From the NCBI GenBank assembly GCA_902362865.1, contig CABIYE010000007.1:76843-129503 (forward strand): DNA of 52,661 bases. Reading direction: 5' to 3'. The notes beneath the pieces were generated by a model, which did no database searches, was not told the origin of the DNA, and saw only the letters and a program-made list of their open reading frames with translations. Made by a program: the position numbers and the translations under genes. Shown here one piece after another: positions 18,280 to 26,478 of this stretch. Each line of letters opens with the position of its first letter. Positions within the stretch are counted from its first letter, which is position 1. This stretch comes from Clostridiaceae bacterium. GTDB taxonomy: Bacteria > Bacillota > Clostridia > Lachnospirales > Lachnospiraceae.

Positions 18280-18543
18280 CTACCGGATTCTGGAAACAAG
18301 ATGGGAAGCTCTGGCAACATCTTCCCGTTTCACATAAAAAATATATTCATATTCCATTGCAAGGTTCTCTCCGAAAGTCCCCGTATGTGCGCGCGATCCT
18401 GCCGCCATCGGCGACGGACTCTTACGGTTCACCACTCTTATCTTATAATCAATTCCATTTTCTGTAAGGATGTCCCGCATCTTAGCCTGAGACTGCATAC
18501 TATATACAGTAATCAGTTCCTTACGGTTAAAAATTGTAATCAT
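18280..18543 (-). CDS. Small protein resembling the DUF2007 putative signal-transducing family
   Basis: The 87-residue protein begins MITIFNRKELITVYSM, followed by QAKMRDILTENGIDYKIRV, and ends EYIFYVKREDVARASHLVSRI. This beta-alpha-beta-beta-alpha plan, with a switch between sources and a short 'which copy' helix, resembles small DUF2007-type proteins, but the match is by pattern only. A central Arg/Ser/Pro-rich loop is probably flexible. ATG at 18543 has GGAGGTGAG ahead. It lies 43 bases behind mrp and is probably its cotranscribed partner. No enzyme motif is visible. Confidence 0.55.
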   Translation of the reverse strand: MITIFNRKELITVYSMQSQAKMRDILTENGIDYKIRVVNRKSPSPMAAGSRAHTGTFGENLAMEYEYIFYVKREDVARASHLVSRIR

Positions 18544-18586
18544 AATCTCACCTCCGTGCCGCCGCCTCATTTTCCGGGATACCGGA

Positions 18587-19417
18587 TCAAAGCTTGTTCA
18601 CCGCATCCCGTAGATATGGATTATCCAGCTCATAAGCCTTCTCCTCTTCTACAACTCCTGCAAGTTTCGGATCGATAGGCATCTTGCCAAGTACTGGGAT
18701 ATTCAATCTGGCAGCGATCTCATCGATGTGGCTTTCTCCAAATACGGAAATCTTCTTTCCACAATCCGGACATTCCAGATAACTGTAATTCTCCACAATA
18801 CCAAGCACCGGAATGTTCATTTTTTCTGCCATGTTATATGCTTTCTCTACAATCATCTGCACCAAATCCTGCGGAGAAGTGACAATCACCACCCCATCCA
18901 CCGGAAGAGACTGGAATACAGTAAGCGGTACATCTCCGGTTCCCGGAGGCATATCAACAAAAAGGTAGTCCAGTTCTCCCCACATAACATCTGTCCAGAA
19001 CTGCTTCACAACCCCCGCTATAACCGGTCCTCTCCAGATGACCGGATCAGATTCATGCTCCAGCAGAAGATTGACAGACATAATCCTGGTTCCGTCTTTC
19101 GCCTCGCAGGGAAAGATACCTCCCTCGCTTCCTTTCGCACTCTCATGTAATCCATACATCTTTGGAATAGACGGTCCTGTAATATCCGCATCCAGAATCC
19201 CCACTGCTAATCCCTGCTCCCGCATCATCCGCGCAAACGACGCAGTCACCATAGATTTCCCTACGCCGCCTTTCCCGCTGACAACGGCAATCACCTTATT
19301 AATATGAGAAAATGGATTTGCCGGTTCCTTCATATCTTCCGGCTTACTCCCACATGAATCTGCATGCGCACATCCGGCGCAGTCAGATGGGGAACATCCC
19401 TGCTGCTGTTCTTCCAT
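18587..19417 (-). CDS. Mrp/ApbC-type P-loop ATPase, iron-sulfur cluster carrier
   Basis: Mrp/Nbp35 proteins load or carry Fe-S clusters. The 276-residue protein has the deviant Walker A SGKGGVGKS near 47, the switch DADITGPSIPKMYG near 78, VDMPPGTGDVPLTVFQS near 150, and the cluster-binding CPDCGKK pair near 222. An N-terminal extension contains CSPSDCAGCAHADSC, a second Cys cluster as in eukaryotic Nbp35. The eukaryote-like N-terminal motif is frequent in Clostridia and archaea. It is the fourth gene of the operon starting at the alcohol dehydrogenase, 43 bases after ridA, so its coexpression with these enzymes may reflect a shared Fe requirement (inference). Confidence 0.9.
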   Translation of the reverse strand: MEEQQQGCSPSDCAGCAHADSCGSKPEDMKEPANPFSHINKVIAVVSGKGGVGKSMVTASFARMMREQGLAVGILDADITGPSIPKMYGLHESAKGSEGGIFPCEAKDGTRIMSVNLLLEHESDPVIWRGPVIAGVVKQFWTDVMWGELDYLFVDMPPGTGDVPLTVFQSLPVDGVVIVTSPQDLVQMIVEKAYNMAEKMNIPVLGIVENYSYLECPDCGKKISVFGESHIDEIAARLNIPVLGKMPIDPKLAGVVEEEKAYELDNPYLRDAVNKL

Positions 19418-19460
19418 AATTATACAACCTCTTTTCCATCCTGATTAAAAAATGTTCTTC

Positions 19461-19835
19461 TTATTCAACAACTGCAATCAATTCTACTTCGCAAAGCACG
19501 TTCTTTGGCAATGTCTTGACTGCGACACAGCTTCTGGCCGGTTTGGAAGTAAAGTACTTCGCATACACTTCATTAAATGCCGCAAAATCCCCCATATCAG
19601 CCACAAAACAAGTGGTTTTCAGTACGTGTTCAAAATCTGTCCCTGCCGCCTTCAGGATCTCTCCTAAGTTCTTGCATACTTGCTCCGTCTGTCCCTCAAT
19701 AGTATCTGCTTCAATGGCATCCGTTGCCGGATTAATGGCAATCTGTCCTGCTGAATATAAAATCCCATTGTGGATATACCCCTGTGAATATGGTCCCAAT
19801 GCCTTTGGTGCTTTCTCTGTTGCTACTACCTTCAT
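19461..19835 (-). CDS. ridA: RidA/YjgF reactive intermediate (enamine/imine) deaminase
   Basis: RidA hydrolyses reactive 2-aminoacrylate and related imines to ketoacids and ammonia. The 124-residue length is typical for the trimeric family. Conserved parts are APKALGPYSQGY (Tyr at 17), YSAGQIAINP, QTEQVCKNLGEIL, VLKTTCFVADMGDF and the terminal segment RSCVAVKTLPKNVLCEVELIA, which holds the Arg and Glu that bind the substrate carboxylate and water. The gene follows the ornithine-cyclodeaminase-like enzyme by four bases, so the imine-handling role may serve that enzyme's product (inference). Confidence 0.93.
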   Translation of the reverse strand: MKVVATEKAPKALGPYSQGYIHNGILYSAGQIAINPATDAIEADTIEGQTEQVCKNLGEILKAAGTDFEHVLKTTCFVADMGDFAAFNEVYAKYFTSKPARSCVAVKTLPKNVLCEVELIAVVE

Positions 19836-19839
19836 ACTT

Positions 19840-20790
19840 CTATCTCTCCTTTGCCTTTTCTAATAATTTCTGTGCAACACACACATCAAAGAGTCCCATC
19901 CCTACCGATTTAAAATAGGTGGTTTTCTTTGTAATCTCTTCTTCATCCGCCCCGGAACTTAAAAACTGATCCATTAAAACGATCCGATCCTGTGTCAGCC
20001 TTCCCGCAGCAATCGGCTGACTCAAATCCCCGCTCTCCTCACATGCATAGGGAAGTTCTATGTACACATTATCAACCAGATCCCAGACAGCATCGGGGAT
20101 CTCCCGCATCTGGGGAGTATAAGAACCGATAGCAATGATACATTTGCCCGTAAGAAGCTCTCTGTCATCAGGAAGTACCGGCTCTGCGGAAGGTGTTGCT
20201 GTGCAGATAATGTCACTTGCCTTCACAAGCTCCTCTATCTTCTTACATTGTACTACTTCCACCTTCGGGTCTGCAATCGCTTCTTTTAACCGCTTCAGAT
20301 AATCGGTAAGATCTCTGTCACTGTGATTAAACACATACACGGTATGAATCTCTCTCGCCGCGCAGGCATAAACCGCCTGATAGAAGCCCTGTACCCCTGC
20401 TCCCACGATTCCAACCGTATGGCAGTCCTTCCGTGACAGGTGACGGATTCCCACACCGCCTACTGCTCCGGTTCTCCATGCTGTAACTGCCTGTCCGTCC
20501 AGAACCGCCACCGGAGCACCTGTAGCATAATCATTCAAAAGGACGACTCCATCAATAGATGGAAGCCCTAATTTAGAATTTTCAGGGAAAATGCTCAAAA
20601 TCTTCGTTCCAATTATGTTTTTCGTGTAACACGGCATATACATCAGAGTCTTGTTCTCATGTTCCACCACCGGTCTTGGCGGCATAAAATATGCCCCGGC
20701 CCCGAAAATCCGATAGGCTTCTTCAATCACATCCATCATCTCGTCCGGCTCTGCCAAAGCCGCAATCTCTTCTTTACTTAAAACAATCAT
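19840..20790 (-). CDS. Ornithine cyclodeaminase / mu-crystallin family enzyme
   Basis: The 316-residue protein has the family's N-terminal dimer domain and a Rossmann NAD(P) domain. Visible are GTKILSIFPEN (Lys of the active site), GVVLLNDYATGAPVAVLDG, TAWRTGAVGGVGIRHLS, and the nucleotide loop VGIVGAGVQGFYQAV near 125. The family includes ornithine cyclodeaminase, alanine dehydrogenase (archaeal) and ketimine reductases, so the substrate is not fixed by sequence. I used the ATG at 20790 with AAGGAGG 8 bases ahead. A second in-frame ATG at 20820, overlapping the preceding stop, has a weaker context. The gene is third-party to ridA and the iron alcohol dehydrogenase in one operon. Confidence 0.85.
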   Translation of the reverse strand: MIVLSKEEIAALAEPDEMMDVIEEAYRIFGAGAYFMPPRPVVEHENKTLMYMPCYTKNIIGTKILSIFPENSKLGLPSIDGVVLLNDYATGAPVAVLDGQAVTAWRTGAVGGVGIRHLSRKDCHTVGIVGAGVQGFYQAVYACAAREIHTVYVFNHSDRDLTDYLKRLKEAIADPKVEVVQCKKIEELVKASDIICTATPSAEPVLPDDRELLTGKCIIAIGSYTPQMREIPDAVWDLVDNVYIELPYACEESGDLSQPIAAGRLTQDRIVLMDQFLSSGADEEEITKKTTYFKSVGMGLFDVCVAQKLLEKAKER

Positions 20791-20812
20791 TCCGGACGCC
20801 TCCTTTTCCTCC

Positions 20813-22003
20813 TTATGCATGGTTCGCCGCCTTATAAATCTCATACATATCCTGTGCATTCATTTTCTTAAAAGAACCCAGGCGAACCGTATCTCCCTTC
20901 GTGGCGCTGTCAGCAAGCTCACGCAGTACGGAATCCGGCTGTACCCCTATCTTCATCTGTCCAAGGCAGACCGGCATTCCCAGGGACCTGAAGAACTCTT
21001 CTGTCCGGGCAATAGCCTGAAGCGCCGCCGCTTCTTTTTCTTCTTCTCGAATTCCCCATACTTTCTCTCCGTAACGGGCAAATCTCTCCACATCCAGCTT
21101 ATAGACGTAGCGCGCCCAGCTTCCCCACACAGCGGAAAGGGTCGCCCCATGAGCTTCGTCAAATCTCGCGCCAAGCTCATGTCCCAACTTATGATTCAGG
21201 AAATCCTTCGGTCTGCCAAGTCCTGTAATTCCATTGTGGGATAAGCTTCCGCACCACATAATCTCACTCATGGCATCATAATCTGCAGGATTCTCATAAG
21301 CTTTCGGTCCATTGGCAATTACCGTCCTTAAAAGCCCTTCCGCAATCTCATCCGTCATCTGATTTCCCTGGGATATCGGCGTAAAATACCGCTCCAGCGT
21401 GTGCATCATAATATCCACAAGACCACATGCTACCTGATATTTTGGAAGAGTAGCCGCCAGCTCCGGATTCATAATTGCAAATTTGGGCCTGTTAAAATCT
21501 GTACTAATCCCCTGCTTCCTGCCCGTCTCCTCATTAGTAAGAACCGCAGAATCACTGGTCTCACTTCCTGCAGCCGCAATCGTAAGAACCACTCCTACCG
21601 GAAGGGACTTTGTCACCGGTTCTTTCTGCATCCAGAATACGTCCCAGATATCCTTGTCCGGATTCGCCGCGCCATGCGCGACTGCCTTTGCCGTGTCAAT
21701 AACACTTCCTCCGCCCACTGCTAATATCATGTCAGCCTGAAATGCAATTGCCTTCTTAACGCCTTCCCGCGCAAGTGAAAGCCTGGGATTCGGCTTCACG
21801 CCCGCAAGCTCCGTATAGGAAACCTGCTGCCCTTCCAGTTCCTTCTTTATTGTATCAAGAAGACCGCTCCTTACCACACTGCCTCCGCCATATACCAGCA
21901 GCACACGGTTTCCGCCCCACTTCTTCACAAGCTTCCCGGCTTCCTTCTGTGTATCTCTTCCAAACACAATCTCTGTCGGAGAATACTGCGTAAAATTATA
22001 CAT
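20813..22003 (-). CDS. Iron-containing alcohol dehydrogenase
   Basis: The 396-residue protein belongs to the Fe-ADH group (BdhA/YqhD-like) that interconverts aldehydes and alcohols with NAD(P)H. Seen are the nucleotide loop LAVGGGSVIDTAKAVA near 95, the TIAAAGSETSDSAVLTN phosphate/metal region near 145, DIMMHTLERYF near 205, and HKLGHELGARFDEAHGATLS near 265, where Asp and three His coordinate iron. It lies first in a five-gene set with ornithine-cyclodeaminase-like enzyme, ridA, mrp and a small protein. The ATG at 22003 has AAGGAGG; that Shine-Dalgarno is part of the hairpin at 22012-22055. Substrate not determinable. Confidence 0.9.
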   Translation of the reverse strand: MYNFTQYSPTEIVFGRDTQKEAGKLVKKWGGNRVLLVYGGGSVVRSGLLDTIKKELEGQQVSYTELAGVKPNPRLSLAREGVKKAIAFQADMILAVGGGSVIDTAKAVAHGAANPDKDIWDVFWMQKEPVTKSLPVGVVLTIAAAGSETSDSAVLTNEETGRKQGISTDFNRPKFAIMNPELAATLPKYQVACGLVDIMMHTLERYFTPISQGNQMTDEIAEGLLRTVIANGPKAYENPADYDAMSEIMWCGSLSHNGITGLGRPKDFLNHKLGHELGARFDEAHGATLSAVWGSWARYVYKLDVERFARYGEKVWGIREEEKEAAALQAIARTEEFFRSLGMPVCLGQMKIGVQPDSVLRELADSATKGDTVRLGSFKKMNAQDMYEIYKAANHA

Positions 22004-22011
22004 AAAACAAA

Positions 22012-22055
22012 CCTCCTTATATCCAACACTTATCAAGTATTGTAACATAAGGAGG
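22012..22055 (-). promoter_or_regulatory. Leader hairpin that pairs with the alcohol dehydrogenase ribosome site
   Basis: On the minus strand CCTCCTTAT pairs perfectly with ATAAGGAGG (9 bp, containing the Shine-Dalgarno). Inside it CAATACTT pairs with AAGTGTTG (8 bp with one G-U) around a GAT loop. Two small internal loops (GTTA and GAT) separate the stems. The fold would hide the ribosome site of the dehydrogenase gene. It fills most of the 65-base gap after the ABC permease gene, and no consensus promoter is seen between them. Confidence 0.5.
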
Positions 22056-22067
22056 TGTCAAATTCAA

Positions 22068-23222
22068 TTATTCCTGCTCTTTATATTTGCTGACTGCAAG
22101 GCCTGCAGACAGGATTGCCGCAGCAAACAGAAGCTGTATCCCGATTCCCTGAAAAATGGTTGTCTTCTGGGCCACAGTAAATTCTGCATTACTTCCTATT
22201 ATTTCATTTACTATTTCATACCAGTACACGGGAAGAAAATGTGCAAATGCCCGCACCCCTTTTCCCAGAACACTCATAGATACGAACACCCCACAGGTAA
22301 AACTCATCCCCAAGGAAATGACATTTACCACCCCGTTAATAACCTCTTCCTTCTCCACCAGCACGCCAATCAGGAAAGAAATCGCCAGAGACACCAGCGT
22401 AAGTACAAAAGAATTAAGCAGATAGTAAATCAGATTGCCATCCTGCAGAAATTCTTTTCCATAAAGGGCTAACGGCATACACATACAGATAATCCAGAGT
22501 ACAGCGCCAATAACCAGATACGCTGCCACAAGCTGCACATTCTGGCTGCGAAGAGAGACCGCCGAACAGAGCATCCGCCTTCTCACGTCCTTCTTTCTGT
22601 AAGCGACCATAACAAAACCAATAATATAACACAATACAGAAAGAATCATGTAAGGAAGATACTGAAACAGAAACGCATGGGGCGCCATCTGACCGCCATG
22701 TCCGTTTTTATCAATCAAGGTTACGTCCGTACTGATTTCTCCGATCCGACCCACTTCAGCTATTGCTTCCTCTGTGGAAAATCCGGCTGCCTTCAACACT
22801 CTCACATCGTTTAAAAATGTATCAATCTGCTGATCCACATAAAAAGCAGTGGAAGCTCCCGGAATCTTCGTCGTCTTTAGCTTTTCTTCCCCCTCCAGGC
22901 ATTTTTCTTCAAAATTTTCTGGAATTGTTACCACATAATAAATATTCCTGTAAAACAGATTTTCCTGGATGGTTTTCTTGTCATCCGCAATGTCTGTCAG
23001 ATGATGCTTCCCACCCAGATAACTTGCAAGCCCTCTTGCAAGCTCTCCTCCATCCCGGTCAATCACAGCAATCTCAAGGCTTTCTTCTTCAAACTTTACC
23101 GTTCCTTCACCGCTGATCAGAACCTGTATCATAATACAAATTGTCATAAAAATAGCCAGATAGAGAAAGAACGTGAATATATTCCGTTTTACCAACGTCA
23201 TAAATCCTTTAAATACTGTCAT
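22068..23222 (-). CDS. ABC-2 type exporter permease (second subunit)
   Basis: The 384-residue protein has the ABC-2 layout: one N-terminal helix (about 15-37), a long extracytoplasmic domain (40-175, with EIAVIDRDGGELARGLASYL, a typical start), then five more helices to the C-terminus (MILSVLCYIIGFVMVAY, LVIGAVLWIICMCMPLAL, LNSFVLTLVSLAISFLIGVL, VVNVISLGMSFTCGVFVS and a last one near 360). It overlaps the preceding permease gene by 14 bases, so both subunits are made together and form the membrane part of a heterodimeric exporter with the ATPase at 24346. Substrate unknown; the paired two-component system suggests a response to an envelope or antimicrobial stress. Confidence 0.85.
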   Translation of the reverse strand: MTVFKGFMTLVKRNIFTFFLYLAIFMTICIMIQVLISGEGTVKFEEESLEIAVIDRDGGELARGLASYLGGKHHLTDIADDKKTIQENLFYRNIYYVVTIPENFEEKCLEGEEKLKTTKIPGASTAFYVDQQIDTFLNDVRVLKAAGFSTEEAIAEVGRIGEISTDVTLIDKNGHGGQMAPHAFLFQYLPYMILSVLCYIIGFVMVAYRKKDVRRRMLCSAVSLRSQNVQLVAAYLVIGAVLWIICMCMPLALYGKEFLQDGNLIYYLLNSFVLTLVSLAISFLIGVLVEKEEVINGVVNVISLGMSFTCGVFVSMSVLGKGVRAFAHFLPVYWYEIVNEIIGSNAEFTVAQKTTIFQGIGIQLLFAAAILSAGLAVSKYKEQE

Positions 23223-24333
23223 ATCTTTCCCTCCTTGTCACCAGAAATGCAGTAAGTACAAAAATCACACTCATACATCCCAGAATTATAAGATTTCTCA
23301 TCATCCGCCCGGTATCGCTGTACACCGCCATGCAATAATAAGAATCGCTCAGGACCGCCGCCGGATTGACACGGTTAAGAAGCGGACAATGCTGCTCAAT
23401 GATATTTTTCATCTCTCCAAACATCAATCCCGCAAGAAAGCCCGGCAGCAAGGTAAACAGCACGCAAAAGCCCATCCGCATACTGAACGATACCCTGTTG
23501 ATGCATCCAAGCAAAATCCCCATAGATACTCCGATCATGCTTCCCATCAGATTCACCAATATAATCGCCCCGGGATTTCCGCCCAGATCAATTCCCAGGA
23601 CAAACCTCACGTATACTGTCAGAATCATAATATTTACAAAGTGAATGCCAAACATTACCAGGAAATTACTCACCAGCATTTTCATTTTATGAGTCGGCGT
23701 AATGCAATTCCTTGCCCCCAACGCTGACAGATTCGCCTGGATGTCACGGCATCCCTTCACTCCCAGGAACGCTCCCGATAGGCAGGCATAGGCAATCAAC
23801 GCGAAGAAATAGCTGATGTTCGGGTTCAGCGTCCTTCCGCCCACGCTCACTTCTTCCGTCGTCTCCCGCCAGTCTTCCAGCTCTCCCATCGCATCCGCCA
23901 GGCCTTCCGGATGCTTCTCGCCGACTGCCAGAGCTATTTCCGTATTTTTCCGGTAAGTATCCAGAAGTGCTTTCAGAATACTCTGCTCAATCCCTGACTT
24001 CGCCACAATCAGTTCCGGTTCTTTTGCCACGGAAAATATCCCTTCCACCTCATCCGCCTTCAAAGCATCCAGTGCATCGTCCTTACTCATAGGCTCCAAT
24101 GCAACAATATCTCCATCCAGTGCATCCAGATAAGCGAGAAATGCTTGTGCGCTGCCGGAAGTGTTCTCTTCCACCACCGCCACTGCAATCACATCCATAT
24201 CTTCTCCCATATCACTGTTCCCAAAGGATATATAAAACAGTGTCCCCAGAATAATCGGGAAAGCAAGCGCCCAGAACATGGTCACATGTTCCCTGACGGT
24301 CTGCCTGAATTGATACTTTATCAAATGCAACAT
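23209..24333 (-). CDS. ABC-2 type exporter permease (first subunit)
   Basis: The 374-residue protein shares the same plan as its neighbour: cytoplasmic start MLHLIKYQFRQTVREHVTM, first helix at about 22-38 (ALAFPIILGTLFYISFG), an extracytoplasmic domain to about 175, then helices around NISYFFALIAYACLSGAFLG, LVSNFLVMFGIHFVNIMIL, AIILVNLMGSMIGVSMGIL, MGFCVLFTLLPGFLAGLMFG and LIILGCMSVIFVLTAFLV. GGAGGGG lies 6-7 bases before the ATG. Its stop overlaps the second permease start by 14 bases, and the ATPase stop lies 12 bases upstream. The short half-sequence similarity to the second permease suggests a duplicated pair. Confidence 0.85.
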   Translation of the reverse strand: MLHLIKYQFRQTVREHVTMFWALAFPIILGTLFYISFGNSDMGEDMDVIAVAVVEENTSGSAQAFLAYLDALDGDIVALEPMSKDDALDALKADEVEGIFSVAKEPELIVAKSGIEQSILKALLDTYRKNTEIALAVGEKHPEGLADAMGELEDWRETTEEVSVGGRTLNPNISYFFALIAYACLSGAFLGVKGCRDIQANLSALGARNCITPTHKMKMLVSNFLVMFGIHFVNIMILTVYVRFVLGIDLGGNPGAIILVNLMGSMIGVSMGILLGCINRVSFSMRMGFCVLFTLLPGFLAGLMFGEMKNIIEQHCPLLNRVNPAAVLSDSYYCMAVYSDTGRMMRNLIILGCMSVIFVLTAFLVTRRERYDSI

Positions 24334-24345
24334 CTGTATCCCCTC

Positions 24346-25275
24346 CTAATCCCGCAGTTCTTTCCCGGTAATTTCCAGAAAAACATCGTTCAATGTCGGA
24401 AGCTCCGAGTACACTCTTCCAAATGCAATATCCTTTTCTTCCAGATAATGAAGGATTCTAAGCAGATTATGCTTTGCCCCGCTCAAACGGATCTTCAAAA
24501 TCTGCTCTTCATAGAAAATGTCAAATACATGGGGAAGCTCTTTTATCTCCTGAAGTTCCTTGTCTCCCAGGGCGATTGCCTCGATTGTCACCGTCTCTCC
24601 GGTTTTAATCATGCCTTTCAGCTCTTCTTTTGTCCCCGTAGCAAGAACCCTTCCTTTATCCATGATTGAGATCCGGGTACAAATCTGTTCCACCTCTTCC
24701 ATATAGTGAGAAGTATAGATAATGGTAGAACCCTGACGGTTCAGCTCCAGAATCCCTTCCAATATCTTATTCCTACTCTGTGGATCTACCGCAACCGTCG
24801 GCTCATCCATAATAATTAATTTCGGTTTGTGTACGATACCACAGGCTATATTCAACCGTCTCAGAAGCCCGCCCGACAATTTACCCGGACGCTTCTTTCT
24901 ATAATCTTCCAGCCCCACAAATTGAATCGCCTCTTCTGTCAGTGCTTTTCTCTTCTTTTTATCCTTTATGTACAATCCACAAAAATAGTCAACATTTTCC
25001 CAGACAGACATCTGCTCAAAAACGGCAACATTTTGCATCACCACACCAATATTCTTCTTAATTTCATAACTGTCCGGGCGCATTTCTTCCCCCATAATCT
25101 GAATGCTTCCTTTATCATATTTCAAAAGAGCCAGCATACAGTTAATTGCCGTCGTCTTTCCGGAACCATTTGGCCCCAAAAGCCCATAAATCTCTCCTTC
25201 TTTTATCTCCAGATTCAGGTGATCCAGCGCCACCAGGTCGTCATATCTTTTCACCAGATTCGTAATTGTAACCAT
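24346..25275 (-). CDS. ABC exporter ATP-binding protein
   Basis: The 309-residue ATPase powers the two ABC-2 permeases. Motifs in order: Walker A GPNGSGKTTA near 38, Q-loop GVVMQNVAVFEQMS near 88, signature KLSGGLLRRLNIACG near 140 (L in place of the usual Q after LSGG), Walker B LIIMDEPTVAVDPQSRN near 162, and the H-loop TSHYMEEVEQI near 195. The last 90 residues form the extension found in drug and lantibiotic-type ATPases (DUF4162-like). The ATG at 25275 has GAGGA 5 bases before it. The gene is divergent from the sensor kinase, and the space between them has two matched palindromes. Confidence 0.92.
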   Translation of the reverse strand: MVTITNLVKRYDDLVALDHLNLEIKEGEIYGLLGPNGSGKTTAINCMLALLKYDKGSIQIMGEEMRPDSYEIKKNIGVVMQNVAVFEQMSVWENVDYFCGLYIKDKKKRKALTEEAIQFVGLEDYRKKRPGKLSGGLLRRLNIACGIVHKPKLIIMDEPTVAVDPQSRNKILEGILELNRQGSTIIYTSHYMEEVEQICTRISIMDKGRVLATGTKEELKGMIKTGETVTIEAIALGDKELQEIKELPHVFDIFYEEQILKIRLSGAKHNLLRILHYLEEKDIAFGRVYSELPTLNDVFLEITGKELRD

Positions 25276-25289
25276 AAAATCCTCCTCTC

Positions 25290-25301
25290 TGACATTTGTC
25301 A
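25290..25301. promoter_or_regulatory. Palindromic operator near the ABC exporter gene
   Basis: TGACA-TT-TGTCA, a perfect outer 5-bp palindrome, lies just upstream of the ATPase ribosome site. It shares TGACA/TGTCA arms and spacing with the centre of the second palindrome at 25356. The pair is a natural candidate for binding of the LuxR-type regulator encoded at 26479. Confidence 0.55.
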
Positions 25302-25302
25302 C

Positions 25303-25331
25303 TTGTAGTATAACCGTTCCCGCCTTATAAT
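25303..25331 (+). promoter_or_regulatory. Promoter of the sensor kinase/response regulator genes
   Basis: TTGTAG (25303-25308), 17 bases, TATAAT (25326-25331). The left operator palindrome abuts the -35 box and the right one lies about 20 bases downstream of the expected start. A TATACT element near 25305-25312 on the minus strand could be the -10 box of the exporter promoter; its -35 is poor, as for an activated promoter. Confidence 0.55.
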
Positions 25332-25355
25332 GATAGTGTCAGGTGTCAGCACTTC

Positions 25356-25373
25356 ATATGACAATTGTCATAT
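25356..25373. promoter_or_regulatory. 18-bp perfect palindrome upstream of the sensor kinase gene
   Basis: ATATGACAA-TTGTCATAT is a perfect palindrome. Its core TGACA-AT-TGTCA repeats the arms of the 25290 palindrome. It lies downstream of the kinase promoter, where a bound regulator could repress, so it fits self-control by the cognate response regulator. Confidence 0.6.
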
Positions 25374-25397
25374 AAAAACCGGCGACGAGGGGGCCAT

Positions 25398-26477
25398 ATG
25401 AGCAGAATTCTCGACAGAATCATTTTACTTATATATTGTCTGGGCGCTGTATTACTGCAGGAAGCAGATACAGCCTTTCTTGCCGCCTTTCTTTCTGCCG
25501 TCATCTATTCCTTTCTGGGGTATTATTTCAGGCAGCGAAGCCTCCACATTATACTGGCTGCATTTTATATAAGCTTTGCTATCTTCTTCCCCACTTTTCT
25601 TCTGTTTTTTCCCGTCATCCTGTACGGATTTGCAGAAGACAAGTTATTCCTCTCTCTTATCTTAGTGGTGGAATTCTGCCTTTTTCATTTCCACCACGCT
25701 CCATGGCGTCTCCTGCCCTTCCTGATACTGGGAAGCGCAATTACACTCTGGCTGGATCACCAAACTTCTCTGTATGAGATGCTTGACGCAGAATTTAAAA
25801 AAATGCGGGACGACTCTGTAGAACGGAATCTCTTGTTGAAACAGAAGAACCAGTCACTGCTGGAAAAACAAAATTACGAAATCTACAATGCTGTTCTGAA
25901 GGAACGCAACCGAATTGCAAGAGAAATCCATGATAATACCGGACATATGCTTTCCCGCTCTATTCTGCTAACCGGAGCAGCGAAAGCAATCAATAAAGAA
26001 GAAGGCTTAACCCCTCTCCTCTCCCAACTGGAAGAGACTCTGAACACTGCCATGACCGATATAAGGAAAAGTGTTCACGATCTACACGATGAGTCTGTCA
26101 ACCTGAAGGAAACTCTGGATAATCTTATAGAATCTTTTTCTTTCTGCCCCGCTGTAATGGAGTACGATATGGGTTTTCAAATACCGCAAGCTGTCAGATA
26201 TGGTTTTATTGCTATTATAAGAGAAGCCCTGAACAATGTCATAAAGCACAGCAACGCCGACCGGGTACACATCCTCGTCCGTGAACATCCTGCACTCTAT
26301 CAGCTTATCATTGAGGATAATGGTACGGATATCAAAACTTCTAAGCTGACAGACGGAACAGGGATGGGGCTGACTAATATAAAAGACCGTGTAGATTCTC
26401 TGGATGGGAATCTGCAGATTCAGATAGAAAACGGATTCCGCATCTTTATTACCATACCAAAAAAGGAGGCTCTCTAA
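25398..26477 (+). CDS. NarL-type sensor histidine kinase with membrane-embedded sensor
   Basis: The 359-residue kinase has about six membrane helices in residues 5-125 with only very short loops, so it probably senses inside or at the membrane, often through its partner transporter. Then come a coiled linker (about 135-170), the HisKA_3 box NRIAREIHDNTGHMLSRS near 175 with the phosphorylated His, and an HATPase domain (EALNNVIKHSNA, EDNGTDI, GTGMGLTNIKDRVDSL). Chosen start is the ATG at 25398; the frame is open to a TTG at 25365 inside the palindrome. The response regulator starts one base after its stop. Divergent from the ABC exporter, as in B. subtilis YvfT-type systems. Confidence 0.9.
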   Translation: MSRILDRIILLIYCLGAVLLQEADTAFLAAFLSAVIYSFLGYYFRQRSLHIILAAFYISFAIFFPTFLLFFPVILYGFAEDKLFLSLILVVEFCLFHFHHAPWRLLPFLILGSAITLWLDHQTSLYEMLDAEFKKMRDDSVERNLLLKQKNQSLLEKQNYEIYNAVLKERNRIAREIHDNTGHMLSRSILLTGAAKAINKEEGLTPLLSQLEETLNTAMTDIRKSVHDLHDESVNLKETLDNLIESFSFCPAVMEYDMGFQIPQAVRYGFIAIIREALNNVIKHSNADRVHILVREHPALYQLIIEDNGTDIKTSKLTDGTGMGLTNIKDRVDSLDGNLQIQIENGFRIFITIPKKEAL

Positions 26478-26478
26478 A

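Noticed and set aside
23209..23222. Possible frameshift between the two ABC permease genes
   Set aside because: Each gene has its own start and full six-helix plan; the 14-base overlap is a normal coupled arrangement.
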